Positions 19,501 to 27,835 of a stretch of DNA of 50,804 nucleotides are shown piece after piece. Numbering within the stretch: the stretch's first letter is position 1; every line of letters begins with the position of its first letter. Origin of the DNA: CAYMBP01 sp964388745. Its GTDB lineage: Bacteria; Babelota; Babeliae; Babelales; RVW-14. The position numbers were made by a program, and so were the translations under genes. The notes under the pieces were generated by a model that was given only the letters and a program-made list of their open reading frames with translations, ran no database searches and had not been told where the DNA came from. The DNA lies in the NCBI GenBank assembly GCA_964388745.1, contig CAYMBP010000009.1, positions 1 through 50,804 of the forward strand. Direction: 5' to 3'.

Positions 19501-20351
19501 AGACAGCCGAGCAACTTGATACGGTTACACCGGTGAGGGGGCGTCGCTCAACGCGTAGTCGCCCAACTCGTGGAGTTGGAATGCCTCGTGGCCGTACAGA
19601 CAGAACATCATTTGGAGTTGCATCAGCATCAGGCAGAGGGAGTCGTCGTGGTAGTGACGTAAGAACAGATCGTAGTCGTGGAAGAACAGCTTCAAGTGTT
19701 GATCGTGGGCGTGGAAGAACTGTAATGACTGACCGTGGTAGAGGTGCTGTAGATCGCGGGCGTGGAAGAACTACATCAAGCCTCGGTCGTAGTCGAAGTA
19801 CTCCTGGCCGTGGCAGCGTAAGCACTGAGCGCGGTCGAAGCAGAGTGAGTGAGGGGACAGAAAGAGTCCGTAGCCGCAGTGTAACAGCTGATCGAGGTCG
19901 TGGTTCTTCTTCTCGCAGCAGAGGCATTACTCCGCAAAGAGGACGCCCTGAAGGGGTTACGTCAACAACTGCAAGAACAAGTGGTTCACGAATTAGAACA
20001 ACTAGATCAGATAGATCACAATTGCGTTCTGCAAATCGTTCTTCTCGTGGAGAGGGTGTTCGTGATAGCAGTGGTAGAGATAGGATTGCTGGTCGAGATA
20101 CAGCTCGAAGTAGTGATCGTAGCTCTGCTAGAGGGAGTGTTCGCAGTCGAACACGTGACTCTGTAAGTGGTAATGATCGTAGTCGAACACGTGATTCTGT
20201 AAGGGGTAATGATCGCAGTCGAACACGTGACTCTGCAAGGGGCGACGACCGCAGGTCTGTTCGTCAAGAGGGTCGTGAAAGTGATCGAGGAGGAATGCGC
20301 ACTAGGGCTCGTGAGTCAAGTCGAGTAGGACGTTCTTCTCGAACAAGATAG
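16566..20351 (+). CDS. Exported trefoil-tectonin protein with long Arg tail (P3)
   Basis: A 1261-aa protein, the longest paralog. The ATG at 16566 is chosen because AAAGGG lies five bases upstream; the frame is open from TTG at 16536. The signal peptide is MVSYAIVCGLALFGVLRA. A divergent MIR-like region follows (HYGDYIKLTYQ near 43, CFWMVLPENGKS near 87, KIRFEHVLKGGRLYL near 115) and extends to about 380. A beta-sandwich-like segment (about 415-585, LRYFGFAGA near its end) aligns loosely with the PF12248-like domain of P4, P5 and P7. A tectonin-like propeller spans about 603-912. After an acidic linker, residues 990-1261 are dominated by Arg, Ser, Gly, Thr and Asp (DRGRGRT, RSRTRDS repeats). 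Such a tail is highly basic and presumably disordered. Second gene of the P2-P3 unit, ended by a terminator at 20382. Confidence 0.85.
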   Translation: MRNRWRIRNMVSYAIVCGLALFGVLRAEVTAVYDPNVMHYGDYIKLTYQLTDSDGKALEGTGPLYLTADDDGNPGVETVESPRCFWMVLPENGKSLDTVYAQEVAPNEKIRFEHVLKGGRLYLEDGALVMHKMGIAEEGYSLSDESSSGEMTLLANGALMIGSECKLRVSGEKLLGVVPGMSFDAKTDEGAKLGVIGFNKFANWRIDDVYPITRIMKTTADKGYSIPSSVVLSYDRGIAEHWRYSGKVPGARIKLMDKTLAFASNYFRFCRVADSRFFAVTSSSAQWAYLCAHNKAAEFIDKEASSRAQWVLLPDNDGFLRMMSRSTGAYLCYPGTDWSDNSLWLTMDNESHATFDDSLAFVSITTRDLFAGVIVSDDASKAVYDPVEDAPLNPIFNAAWELPIVGKGNKNTIEFSMTMQEYNDLDKRQLRIAISEQTKALRGSMIDIYMSKDLFEISSNIPNKSLIKMAASERDSSVNPMDNTLERIGTPLAGSKMITTRVKNPEDPIKFVIDLYAPEDFETSHISIKKIDASGEETTFEIDDLQVSGNTLRYFGFAGAASKIMFSDIKINGERKGIEDASLDPVDLVNLSESHKANPGEVLLHRVAVGSRPMSVDGELKGKYISWAVGAMGTDYENKLYEWKTVDGVGQWVKHEAMLQSEDEALAKTEILGFTDISVSDDGKVFACAGGNLYRYNWPVTENANGTWTKYQLKNSKNEEFTIKQVAVGRTKVVDVDVKNDAGKTTKQSVRKSALYVVAQESDNNVRVYQSKDASNHEAEWVSRGRSGSDVMIATSAYDVVLALNDGGAVLARNHDGGAEEWNPLFMNLIIKTKSSNGSEVITKESIALSYIAVGGADLIFGVVEPTFDRPERILVGYSKDDQGWITIDDESGKDMSGVVSLSVNQAGSTMMIDAEGSSYRSEEMGVTLVVPTPSGDTVTATSADKEDVKTEVAAEDAADVKTTEVKDEEDPAKIATEETAEQLDTVTPVRGRRSTRSRPTRGVGMPRGRTDRTSFGVASASGRGSRRGSDVRTDRSRGRTASSVDRGRGRTVMTDRGRGAVDRGRGRTTSSLGRSRSTPGRGSVSTERGRSRVSEGTERVRSRSVTADRGRGSSSRSRGITPQRGRPEGVTSTTARTSGSRIRTTRSDRSQLRSANRSSRGEGVRDSSGRDRIAGRDTARSSDRSSARGSVRSRTRDSVSGNDRSRTRDSVRGNDRSRTRDSARGDDRRSVRQEGRESDRGGMRTRARESSRVGRSSRTR
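20142..20249 (+). repeat. 36-bp tandem repeat in the P3 tail
   Basis: Three in-frame copies of a 36-base unit encoding RSRTRDSVRGND with small variations (VSGND, VRGND, ARGDD). Divergence between copies is mostly single-base. It indicates that the Arg-rich tail grows by tandem duplication. Confidence 0.8.
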
Positions 20352-20381
20352 TACACTTTAAATTATAACGAGGCATAAAAG

Positions 20382-20415
20382 AAAAGCGGAGTTGACCGAT
20401 GTTGACTCCGCTTTT
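20382..20415 (+). terminator. Intrinsic terminator after P3
   Basis: Stem AAAAGCGGAGT (20382-20392) pairs with ACTCCGCTTTT (20405-20415), followed by further T. The outer arm AAAAGCGGAG is shared with the terminator after P4, which hints at duplication of the gene together with its terminator. Confidence 0.85.
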
Positions 20416-20428
20416 TTAGGTTAAAGTG

Positions 20429-20458
20429 TTGACTGGGTATCTTCTTTTTTACTACGGT
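20429..20458 (+). promoter_or_regulatory. Putative promoter of paralog P4
   Basis: TTGACT at 20429-20434, 18-base spacer, TACGGT at 20453-20458, sixty bases before the start codon and right after the P3 terminator. The -10 is weaker than those before P1, P2 and P5. Confidence 0.35.
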
Positions 20459-20517
20459 GAGTCGTGGTAGTTTTCATAGTGTATTGGGTTAGCCTTAAGG
20501 GAAAAGGAGATGTTCCT

Positions 20518-23500
20518 ATGAAGAGGCAAGTGAGCAAACTTACAAGGTTGTTCAGAGGTGTAGGGGTGAGCGTTGTGCTTTTCTCTCTATTAACGAGCAT
20601 ATGCAATGAGGCATTGGCTCGACTTGAGTACCGTCAAGATATTTCCCCTGGTTCTGCAGGAATGCTTGCTCCAGAGCTACTTGCACGGTTAAAAGATGGT
20701 GATAAAGTTGTTCTTGTGGTAAATGGTGAAGGGTGGAGAGACTTTGATCGTCCTAAGTTGCTAACAGTAAAAGAAAAAGAAAATGACCTCAAGATTATTG
20801 CAGAGTATGGAACGGCAATAGATAAAAATTCGCATTTTGAGGTAATGCGAAATGGTGACTGGTTCGGTTTTGTTTTTAATAAGGGCGGCAAAAAGATGGC
20901 CCTTATGGCTGATGGTAATCTTGTTGATATGACCAAGGCCCCTGTCAATGTTAATAATAAAACACAGCTTAATGGCCGAGAAGAGTTATGGTGGGGACTG
21001 TATGCATATATGAACTATCATGGTGCAGAACAAGTTATTACCAAGCTTGTTAGCAAGGGAACAACCGGATTTTTAAGACTTGATGATAATAATAGAAAGC
21101 TTACAACAGCAATGTTTGGCTCATATCCTGCTGCTTACTTTGAAGGAGCAATGATCAATGTTGTTGAAATTGAACAAGGTGATAGGCTCAGTCGCGTTAT
21201 GCCTGGAGGAAAAAACTTTACATATAATCCTCGATTAAGTTCATATCGCTATCCTTATTTTACTAAGGATTGGAGAATTGGAACTAAGGGTAATGGCTGG
21301 GTAAAGTTTAGAGCAAAAGCTCAATCAGATATCCGTGTTTATTTTTCTGCAATTATAAACAATGATCCTGAGAATTCTTTATATTGTTGTTCAATTGGTG
21401 AAAAAGAGAACACATTTAGTGCATTTCGTGAAAAAGCAAACTCTGTAAGAAAAGATGATGCTTCTTTAAGTGATCCTGCAAGTTTTGAAATGGATAAAGG
21501 ACAAGATCCAAAAGTTGTCATTAGGAATCCTAATAAGTTTGAGGATTATTGGGTTAAAGTAGAAAATGGTGAACTTTCTTGGGGTACTGGAAAAACAGTT
21601 GGTCAAGAGATCAGAATGGCTTGGAAGGATCCTTCTCCTCTTAATGACGTCAAGTATGTTGCGCTTGGTGGGTTAGGAGAGATGGTTTATTTTGAAGACA
21701 TTGAATTGAGTCCAGCAATTGCAGAAAAGCCAAAAGTTAATTTGCCAGATGGTTATGCAAAGTATGCTCAAGCAGGTATTGTTGATAGTGTAACTGTCGG
21801 TTCTAGCGATGGAGCTCTTTCTGCCTGGGCAGTACAAAGAGACAAGTTGGTTAGATGGAATGACAGCAATAAGCGTTTTGAAAATTATATTGCTTCAGGA
21901 TTACCTTCAGGTGCCAATGTATCTGATGTTTCAGCTGGTAGTGATGGAACAGTTTATGTTGTTGTTGATGGAGCTCTTTATCAGCTTGTAGGTGATAAAT
22001 GGTCTCTAGTTTCATCTGCAATTTGGTCAATAGAAGAAGGTGCCGTTGTTCAAAATCAACAGCTTGAAGCAAAGACGGTTGCTGTTGGTAATGCGGATAA
22101 TGTTTGGGCTTTGCAAAATGATAGCACAAAGCTTTATCAATTAATGACTGTTCAACAGGGAGATGAGGCTCAAGTTGTTTGGGTTGAGCGATCAGAGTTT
22201 GCTGTTAAAGTTGCAGCTGGTCTTGATAATTCTGCTGCTGCAATTGACAACCAAGGCTTTGCGTATCTTTTCATTTCTGGGCAATGGGTAAACATTAGTA
22301 ATGAACGGGAATTTCATAAGCTTGCAGTAGTGACAAAAGATCACATAATCGCTATTGGTCGAGACATGAATTTATATGAATATCGTTCAGAAACGGGCGA
22401 AGATGGGGTATATGTTCCTGGTGATTGGACACCAATTTTAGGTGCAGATAAAAAACCAGCTTATGGCTTTCATAAAATATCAGTAAATACAGCAGGGACA
22501 ACGTTTGCTTCAGATGCTACAGGTGTTTTGTATAGCTCTGGATCTGCAGGTGTTTCACAAGCCATTGTTGATTCGTTAGCAAAAGCGGTTGCTCCAATTA
22601 TTGCCCCTGAAGCGCCTGCTGAAGTTGCTCCAGGAGAAACAGCTTTACATTTCTTGACACAGCTTGAGGCTGCAGTTGTTCAACTTGAAAGTGTAAAAAG
22701 CTTACTTTCAGAAGAGGATGTTGCTCGAGTAAAAGAGTTAGGCAGTCTTCTTAGTGGATTTGTCTTCGAGGAAAAAGATGTTACTGAACAAGTAGCAGAA
22801 GAGCAAGCAGCTCAACAAGATGTTGATACTCCTCCAAGTAAAGAAGAGCAAGTTCAAGAGCAAGTTGTTGAAAATGTTGTTGAAGAAAAAATTGAAGAGG
22901 TTGTTGAAACAACAGATGTCGTTCCTGTTGATACAAGAGGTCGGCCAATTAGAGGTGTTTCTCGCCCTACTCGTGGAGCAACTCGAGGTGGTACAACAAG
23001 AGGAACAACTGTAAGAACAAGTACTTCTGGAAGAGGGATGACTCGTGGTTCCCGAACACAATCTCGTACTGAAGCTCGAAGTGTTCGAGGAGGAAGACCT
23101 CCCGTTGCTGGAGCTGTTGAAGCTGCAGAAGAAGGTGTAGGTGTTTCACGAACTGGAAGAGCTACTACTCGAACAACCAGAGGTTCTACAAGAGGGACAA
23201 GTTCAAGAACAACAGCACGAACGGCTTCAGGAAGAGCTGCTACTGCGAGTCGAACACCTGTTGTAGGACGAGGCAGAGGTACAACAACAGAGAGAACTTC
23301 TACCGCTGTAAGAAGTCGTGGCACAACAGCAACGAGAACACCTACTGTTGGCAGGGGGCGAAGTGTGGCAAGTAGAACAGCAACAGGTAGTACTGTTGTA
23401 GATGGTGCACCTTCAACAAGTAGATCTCGAAGCACAAGTTCACGTAGAACTCCTTCAGTAAGCAGATCTCAAAGTACTGCAACAAGTAGAACTTCTTCAG

Positions 23501-23655
23501 CAAGTAGATCTCGAGGTACAACTGCAAGTAGAGCTCCTCTTTCAAGCAGAGCTCGCTTAGAGACTACAGAAAGAAGTGCCTCATCTGCTAGCAGAGATAG
23601 TCGTTCAACATCTCGTGTACGATCATCAGCAACAGCAAATAGAGGTCGTCGGTAA
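20518..23655 (+). CDS. Exported trefoil/PF12248-like/tectonin protein (P4)
   Basis: A 1045-aa protein. The start at 20518 is supported by AAAGGAGA seven bases upstream, and the product then has a signal peptide (VGVSVVLFSLLTSICNEALA, cleavage before RLEY near residue 39). Domains in order: trefoil/MIR-like about 55-235 (KDGDKVVLVVNGEGW opens it); a PF12248-like domain about 245-405 with landmarks LYCCSIGEKEN, YWVKVENGELSWGTGK and VKYVALGG; a tectonin-like propeller about 421-680 (VTVGSSDGALSAWAV; last blade ISVNTAGTTFASDATG); a helical acidic linker about 700-800; and an Arg/Thr/Ser-rich tail 805-1045 ending NRGRR. PF12248 is named after a crustacean farnesoic acid O-methyltransferase, but the domain has no proven enzymatic motif, so no methyltransferase activity is claimed. 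It is its own transcription unit. Confidence 0.87.
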   Translation: MKRQVSKLTRLFRGVGVSVVLFSLLTSICNEALARLEYRQDISPGSAGMLAPELLARLKDGDKVVLVVNGEGWRDFDRPKLLTVKEKENDLKIIAEYGTAIDKNSHFEVMRNGDWFGFVFNKGGKKMALMADGNLVDMTKAPVNVNNKTQLNGREELWWGLYAYMNYHGAEQVITKLVSKGTTGFLRLDDNNRKLTTAMFGSYPAAYFEGAMINVVEIEQGDRLSRVMPGGKNFTYNPRLSSYRYPYFTKDWRIGTKGNGWVKFRAKAQSDIRVYFSAIINNDPENSLYCCSIGEKENTFSAFREKANSVRKDDASLSDPASFEMDKGQDPKVVIRNPNKFEDYWVKVENGELSWGTGKTVGQEIRMAWKDPSPLNDVKYVALGGLGEMVYFEDIELSPAIAEKPKVNLPDGYAKYAQAGIVDSVTVGSSDGALSAWAVQRDKLVRWNDSNKRFENYIASGLPSGANVSDVSAGSDGTVYVVVDGALYQLVGDKWSLVSSAIWSIEEGAVVQNQQLEAKTVAVGNADNVWALQNDSTKLYQLMTVQQGDEAQVVWVERSEFAVKVAAGLDNSAAAIDNQGFAYLFISGQWVNISNEREFHKLAVVTKDHIIAIGRDMNLYEYRSETGEDGVYVPGDWTPILGADKKPAYGFHKISVNTAGTTFASDATGVLYSSGSAGVSQAIVDSLAKAVAPIIAPEAPAEVAPGETALHFLTQLEAAVVQLESVKSLLSEEDVARVKELGSLLSGFVFEEKDVTEQVAEEQAAQQDVDTPPSKEEQVQEQVVENVVEEKIEEVVETTDVVPVDTRGRPIRGVSRPTRGATRGGTTRGTTVRTSTSGRGMTRGSRTQSRTEARSVRGGRPPVAGAVEAAEEGVGVSRTGRATTRTTRGSTRGTSSRTTARTASGRAATASRTPVVGRGRGTTTERTSTAVRSRGTTATRTPTVGRGRSVASRTATGSTVVDGAPSTSRSRSTSSRRTPSVSRSQSTATSRTSSASRSRGTTASRAPLSSRARLETTERSASSASRDSRSTSRVRSSATANRGRR

Positions 23656-23675
23656 AATAAATAAATAATTTGTCT

Positions 23676-23715
23676 AATAAAAAAGCGGAGAGGAAACCCT
23701 CTCCGCTTTTTTATT
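23676..23715 (+). terminator. Strong intrinsic terminator after P4
   Basis: An 18-bp stem (23676-23693 with 23698-23715), loop AAAC, core AAGCGGAGAGG/CCTCTCCGCTT flanked by A and T runs. Its arm resembles that of the P3 terminator. Confidence 0.9.
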
Positions 23716-23774
23716 ATTTATGAATTCTTTTGTTGCCATAGCCAAAGCAATTATTCATCAAGCTTTATAATTTA

Positions 23775-23805
23775 TTGACTTAAAAGCTATTGTATCGACT
23801 ACACT
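23775..23805 (+). promoter_or_regulatory. Putative promoter of the P5-P6-P7 unit
   Basis: TTGACT at 23775-23780, 19-base spacer, TACACT at 23800-23805, about 50 bp before the P5 start. It has the same spacing and -10 as the P2 promoter. Confidence 0.45.
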
Positions 23806-23855
23806 GACAAGAAGAGGTAAATCAGTCTAGTACTCTATTTGCTTGGGAGTTTATC

Positions 23856-26597
23856 TTGAAGTATCAATACTATGGGCTGTTGTTTTTTATTTTATTTTTT
23901 ATACTTACTCTTTCTGCACAGCGGCCACTTCGGTATGGAGATATGCTTCAACTTAAATCTCAGGCTTTTAATGTTCCACTTTATGTTAATAAATCAACAA
24001 CGCAAAATCTTGCTGCACAATTACTTGCTTTTTCTGGGCAGCATCTTGATAATTGGTGGATTATCAAAGGGCCGGCGCTTAAGGATCGTCAAATGGAGTC
24101 GCTGTTGGGGACTGAAGTAAAAAGTGGTGAAACAATTAGGCTAGAACATGTCAGGCATCGTTATTTTGTGCGAGCGTTTCAACAAGCAACAGTAATAGAG
24201 CAAGGCAAACAGTTGTCAGTTCTTGCTGCTATTGGAGCAAATAAAGGACCAGGTTTTATTAATTATGAAGATAGTGCTCGTGATGATCCAAATAGTGATT
24301 GGGTTATTGAGGGAGATATAAAAGGTGAAGCTATTCGTCAGGGAGATAAAGTGCGCCTTCGTCGAGCTCGAGGCATAGAATATCTCGCTGTTGTGAATCA
24401 AGATTTTGTATTACCTGCTCCTGAAAATTATAAAGGACCTACACAACAAGGGAAGCTTGTTGTGGCATTGGTTGAGCAGGTTCCCTCTTTGCGATCAGAG
24501 TGGATGGTTGATTCTGTTTTTTCAGTACCTTTCTTGCATAATGAGATCTCAAAGGAGAATGAAAGAGAAAACAAGAATCGTCGAGTTGTTATGGCGACAT
24601 TTCCGGATCAGGAAAGGCCTCGTCTTATTTATCAAAAAAAGCCAGTTGGGGGTAGTTCATACTTAGCTATTTCAATGGCGAATGAGAATATCTCTCAGCT
24701 TATAGCAAATGCTACATTTTATATTGCTCGCGAAAAAGGAAAAATTGGATTAAAGGTTAATGAGAATATAACTTGTCAATCATTTAAGGATACTTATAAC
24801 ATTATTACTAAGACAGGTTCATTTACCCTTCCCCAAGAGATATGGTGGCCATCACCAGTTATTAAACGCAATGATCTGAATGAGCTTAAGAATAATGGAT
24901 TTTTGCATTTAATGAATAATTTGACACGGGGATTCATTGCAATGCCTTCTAATATTGAAGAGTATGGTGATTCTCCGCTAAAAACGGGTGTTACTTATAC
25001 AGGAAAACCAACAATTGCAGCTCGTCAAAAAGATGCCTTAGGAGTTCTATTTCTTGATGTTAATACGTTTGATGTTCCTACTATGATGAATGGAGAGCTT
25101 GAGCGCTTTTCATATTATCCAGGGATTCATTCACCATTTGGTATGTTGTTTAGTGAACAGTGGAAACTTCCAAAAAAAGCCCAAGGATCAATAGTTTTTT
25201 CAGCTCAGGCTGATTATTCAATTTGTATAGCAATCTCATCTCGACCTTTGGTTATGCAAGAAAATATGTATTATCTTTCTATTGGTGGAAAAGGGAATAA
25301 GGAGACTACGCTTCGCAAAGGTATTTATGGACCATTGCTGGATCTTGTCTCAACAGTTACGGTACGAAGAGATGAAAAGCCAATAAAAGGAGGTCTTAAT
25401 GCTCGTGATGATGAAAATGCTAAAAATGAGTATTGGCTTAAAATTAATAAAAACACTATCTCCTTAGGAACGGGAACTGTTGTTGATAATAATCCTTGGT
25501 TTGTCTGGCGAGATAAAGATCCTCTTCCTTTTGTGCAATATGTTGGTTTTGGTGGAGGTGAGGTCCCTGTTCAGTTTGAGGCTGTTTCATTTAAAGATTT
25601 AACAGAAGATGAGCTTATTATTCCACAAGAGGAATTATTTGTTGAGCCACAAGGGTATATAAAAATGCCAAATACTGTTAAAAAAACTGTTTTTACCCAA
25701 GGTAGTACGAATGATGACAATTTACTTAATATTGCAGTAGGGGCAAGAGAAGGTCGCCTTGTACTATGGGGAACTTTATCTTCTCATGAGCTTGCATCGT
25801 ATGATAGTGATGAAAAAAAATGGAAGCGTCATAGTCCAAAGGATGATAAAGGAAAAGTGCTCAATGAAGTAAAAGCTTGCTCGCTTTCAATTGATGGACG
25901 ATTATATGCGGTGATAGATGATGGTATTTATAAATATCAATGGGATGTTGATAAGTGGAAGTCTGTACCATTTACAAAGAAGAGTGCAGTAGCATCACAT
26001 GTTGCCGTTGGGAAAAATGATAATTTGTGGATACTTGATGCATATAATAAAAAGATATATCAACGTCTTAATAATGAATGGAAACGTCGCTCAGATAATG
26101 CAATAGATTTATCAGTAGCTTTTGATGGTACTGTTATAGCGCTTAATTCAAAAGGCAAAGCATTTAAATATAAGAACATGGAAGAGAGGTGGGAACCTTT
26201 AAGTGTTATGTTGACAGAAGGTCCGAATGAGTCAAAAGAGGTTTCTTTTGAGCAAGTTATAGCACAAAATCAAGATACATTTTTTGCTGTGACTACAGAT
26301 ATGAAGCTTGTTCGTTATAATCTGATGGAAAAACAATGGAAACCTGTTCTTGATGATGCAGATAAACCAATTGAGCACGTTGTTTATTTTGGAGTAAATG
26401 CAGCGGGAACAACCTGCTTACGTTTTAAAAATGGATTAATTTATCGTAAAGGTGATGAAGGAGTAAATCCTCAGGCGTATGCATTGCGAATGCCAATCAT
26501 GCCTTCAGTGAATCCACAGCCAAGTCGTTATGGGCTTGCGGTCCGAGAGACTGACGATGATAGTAGCAATGAGAATGATGTAGGTATGAATAAATAA
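23856..26597 (+). CDS. Exported MIR/PF12248-like/tectonin protein, no Arg tail (P5)
   Basis: A 913-aa protein. The start is TTG at 23856: GGGAG lies six bases upstream, and this start is needed to include the signal peptide (GLLFFILFFILTLSAQ). MIR-like repeats occupy about 27-225 (RYGDMLQLKSQ, DNWWIIKGP, SGETIRLEHVRHRYFVRAF, RQGDKVRLRRARG, SEWMVDSV). A second trefoil-like stretch lies about 235-400. The PF12248-like domain, about 435-582, is the clearest of the set (MYYLSIGGKGNKETTLRK, YWLKINKNTISLGTGT, VQYVGFGGG). A tectonin-like propeller spans about 622-880 (IAVGAREGRLVLWG; last blade FGVNAAGTTCLRFKNG). Unlike P1-P4 it ends with a short Ser/Asn/Asp-rich stretch and no Arg-rich tail. P6 begins 14 bp after its stop, so the two are co-transcribed. 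Confidence 0.87.
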   Translation: MKYQYYGLLFFILFFILTLSAQRPLRYGDMLQLKSQAFNVPLYVNKSTTQNLAAQLLAFSGQHLDNWWIIKGPALKDRQMESLLGTEVKSGETIRLEHVRHRYFVRAFQQATVIEQGKQLSVLAAIGANKGPGFINYEDSARDDPNSDWVIEGDIKGEAIRQGDKVRLRRARGIEYLAVVNQDFVLPAPENYKGPTQQGKLVVALVEQVPSLRSEWMVDSVFSVPFLHNEISKENERENKNRRVVMATFPDQERPRLIYQKKPVGGSSYLAISMANENISQLIANATFYIAREKGKIGLKVNENITCQSFKDTYNIITKTGSFTLPQEIWWPSPVIKRNDLNELKNNGFLHLMNNLTRGFIAMPSNIEEYGDSPLKTGVTYTGKPTIAARQKDALGVLFLDVNTFDVPTMMNGELERFSYYPGIHSPFGMLFSEQWKLPKKAQGSIVFSAQADYSICIAISSRPLVMQENMYYLSIGGKGNKETTLRKGIYGPLLDLVSTVTVRRDEKPIKGGLNARDDENAKNEYWLKINKNTISLGTGTVVDNNPWFVWRDKDPLPFVQYVGFGGGEVPVQFEAVSFKDLTEDELIIPQEELFVEPQGYIKMPNTVKKTVFTQGSTNDDNLLNIAVGAREGRLVLWGTLSSHELASYDSDEKKWKRHSPKDDKGKVLNEVKACSLSIDGRLYAVIDDGIYKYQWDVDKWKSVPFTKKSAVASHVAVGKNDNLWILDAYNKKIYQRLNNEWKRRSDNAIDLSVAFDGTVIALNSKGKAFKYKNMEERWEPLSVMLTEGPNESKEVSFEQVIAQNQDTFFAVTTDMKLVRYNLMEKQWKPVLDDADKPIEHVVYFGVNAAGTTCLRFKNGLIYRKGDEGVNPQAYALRMPIMPSVNPQPSRYGLAVRETDDDSSNENDVGMNK

Positions 26598-26611
26598 AGG
26601 ATAGGAATGAT

Positions 26612-27808
26612 ATGAGTAGAAAAAATAGTTTTTATATATTATTACTTGCTAGTGTTTTTTTTATTCAAGCAAGTGCGCAAGATCTTACATCAGCAGTGTT
26701 GGGAAGCATTCCTTATAATGCACGTGTTGCTGTACAAGTGATGCAATTAAAAATGGGTGGTCAGGATGTAAGTAAAAAAAATATGTATTTACGAATTTCT
26801 GATGATAAGCCTGTTAATAAAAAAGCATATCCAGATAGTTGGCGCCTTGGAGATAAAAATAAAATGTTTGAGATAAAGCAGATCAAAGATGTTTTAAAAG
26901 ATAGTAAGGCTCAGTTTACTTTTTATAAAGCTGGAAATAAAATTGGCCTTCAGGCAAATAATGGGCACTTTATGTCAGTCCGTCGAAACTCTCATAAAAA
27001 ATATGATTGGAAGAAAGCAAAAAAAACATGGAGGCACAAAGACGAGGGCACAGTTTTGATTGATGATGAAACAAAAAATTTTGATAAGTGGTCTGAATGG
27101 ATTCTCGAAGCGGTTGAAAATGAGTATGGAAGTTTTGTTTTGCGCCATCCTCACAAAAATTCACAAGGATATATTAATGCGCCCTCTGGTCATTGGGCAA
27201 TGAATGTTTTATGGACAGCTAAAGCACAAGATGCTTCTAATAAAGGAAACTTTCAAAAAGCAGAAAAAGGTGATGCTCTTGTCTTTAAAATTCATATTTT
27301 GAGTGGGCCGAGCATAGATGATCAAATTAAGACTCCTGTTGAAACAAAATCATCTGAAGCGTTGCAGTCATTACCAAATGGGACTGTTGTTGGGTTGCTT
27401 CTATATGATCTGAACAAGCCTCGTTATCTAAAAATTGATGGTAAAGAGCTAAAGATTTCTAACGATAAAAAAATTAGCGATAATGAGTGTCGGTTTAAAG
27501 TTTTGCGAGATGGCAACTGGATAGGATTTAGGTCTTTAGCTAAAGATAGAACTGTACAGAGTAATCCAAAACGACATGTAGAATTTAAGAATAATAATTT
27601 TAAAGATTATGAAAAGTGGGCGCTTGAGCCTGTTGATTTTAATAATCACCGTTCTCCAGTCCGTCTTAGATCTCGAGCATCAAAAGGTTATTTAACTATT
27701 CATTCTGATGGTCGAGCTTGGACTCGTCCAGAAAAGACTAGTCGCCCTGCTATTAAAAGTGAAGCTCAGTTGCTTCGTATTGTTAAAGTAAATGAAGTCG
27801 TTGCATAG
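26612..27808 (+). CDS. Exported trefoil-only protein (paralog P6)
   Basis: A 398-aa protein, the smallest paralog. The ATG follows AGGATAGGA. The signal peptide is SFYILLLASVFFIQASAQ. It appears to hold two trefoil/MIR-like modules, about 35-235 and 255-395. The first contains MYLRISDDKP, KIGLQANNGHFMSVR and WSEWILEAVENEYG. The second contains GTVVGLLLYDLNKPRYLKI, NWIGFRSLAKD and KWALEPVDF. The second module resembles the N-terminal trefoil of P4 and P7. There is no propeller, PF12248-like domain or Arg-rich tail. It lies 14 bp after P5 and 27 bp before P7, so it is probably made together with them and may act as a free binding module. Confidence 0.82.
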   Translation: MSRKNSFYILLLASVFFIQASAQDLTSAVLGSIPYNARVAVQVMQLKMGGQDVSKKNMYLRISDDKPVNKKAYPDSWRLGDKNKMFEIKQIKDVLKDSKAQFTFYKAGNKIGLQANNGHFMSVRRNSHKKYDWKKAKKTWRHKDEGTVLIDDETKNFDKWSEWILEAVENEYGSFVLRHPHKNSQGYINAPSGHWAMNVLWTAKAQDASNKGNFQKAEKGDALVFKIHILSGPSIDDQIKTPVETKSSEALQSLPNGTVVGLLLYDLNKPRYLKIDGKELKISNDKKISDNECRFKVLRDGNWIGFRSLAKDRTVQSNPKRHVEFKNNNFKDYEKWALEPVDFNNHRSPVRLRSRASKGYLTIHSDGRAWTRPEKTSRPAIKSEAQLLRIVKVNEVVA

Positions 27809-27835
27809 TATTATGTTGAAACTAAGGGGAGTATA

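Noticed and set aside
19322..19927. A 201-codon minus-strand frame antisense to the P3 tail, and a similar 193-codon frame at 22854-23435 antisense to the P4 tail.
   Set aside because: Arg-rich coding sequence is poor in stop codons on the opposite strand. The predicted products are low-complexity Leu/Pro/Arg/Val strings without ribosome sites, so they are shadows of the real tails.
19533..20351. The P3 Arg-rich repeats considered as a CRISPR-like or satellite array.
   Set aside because: The units are in frame, adjoin without spacers and vary mostly at single positions within codons, so this is a coding tandem expansion.
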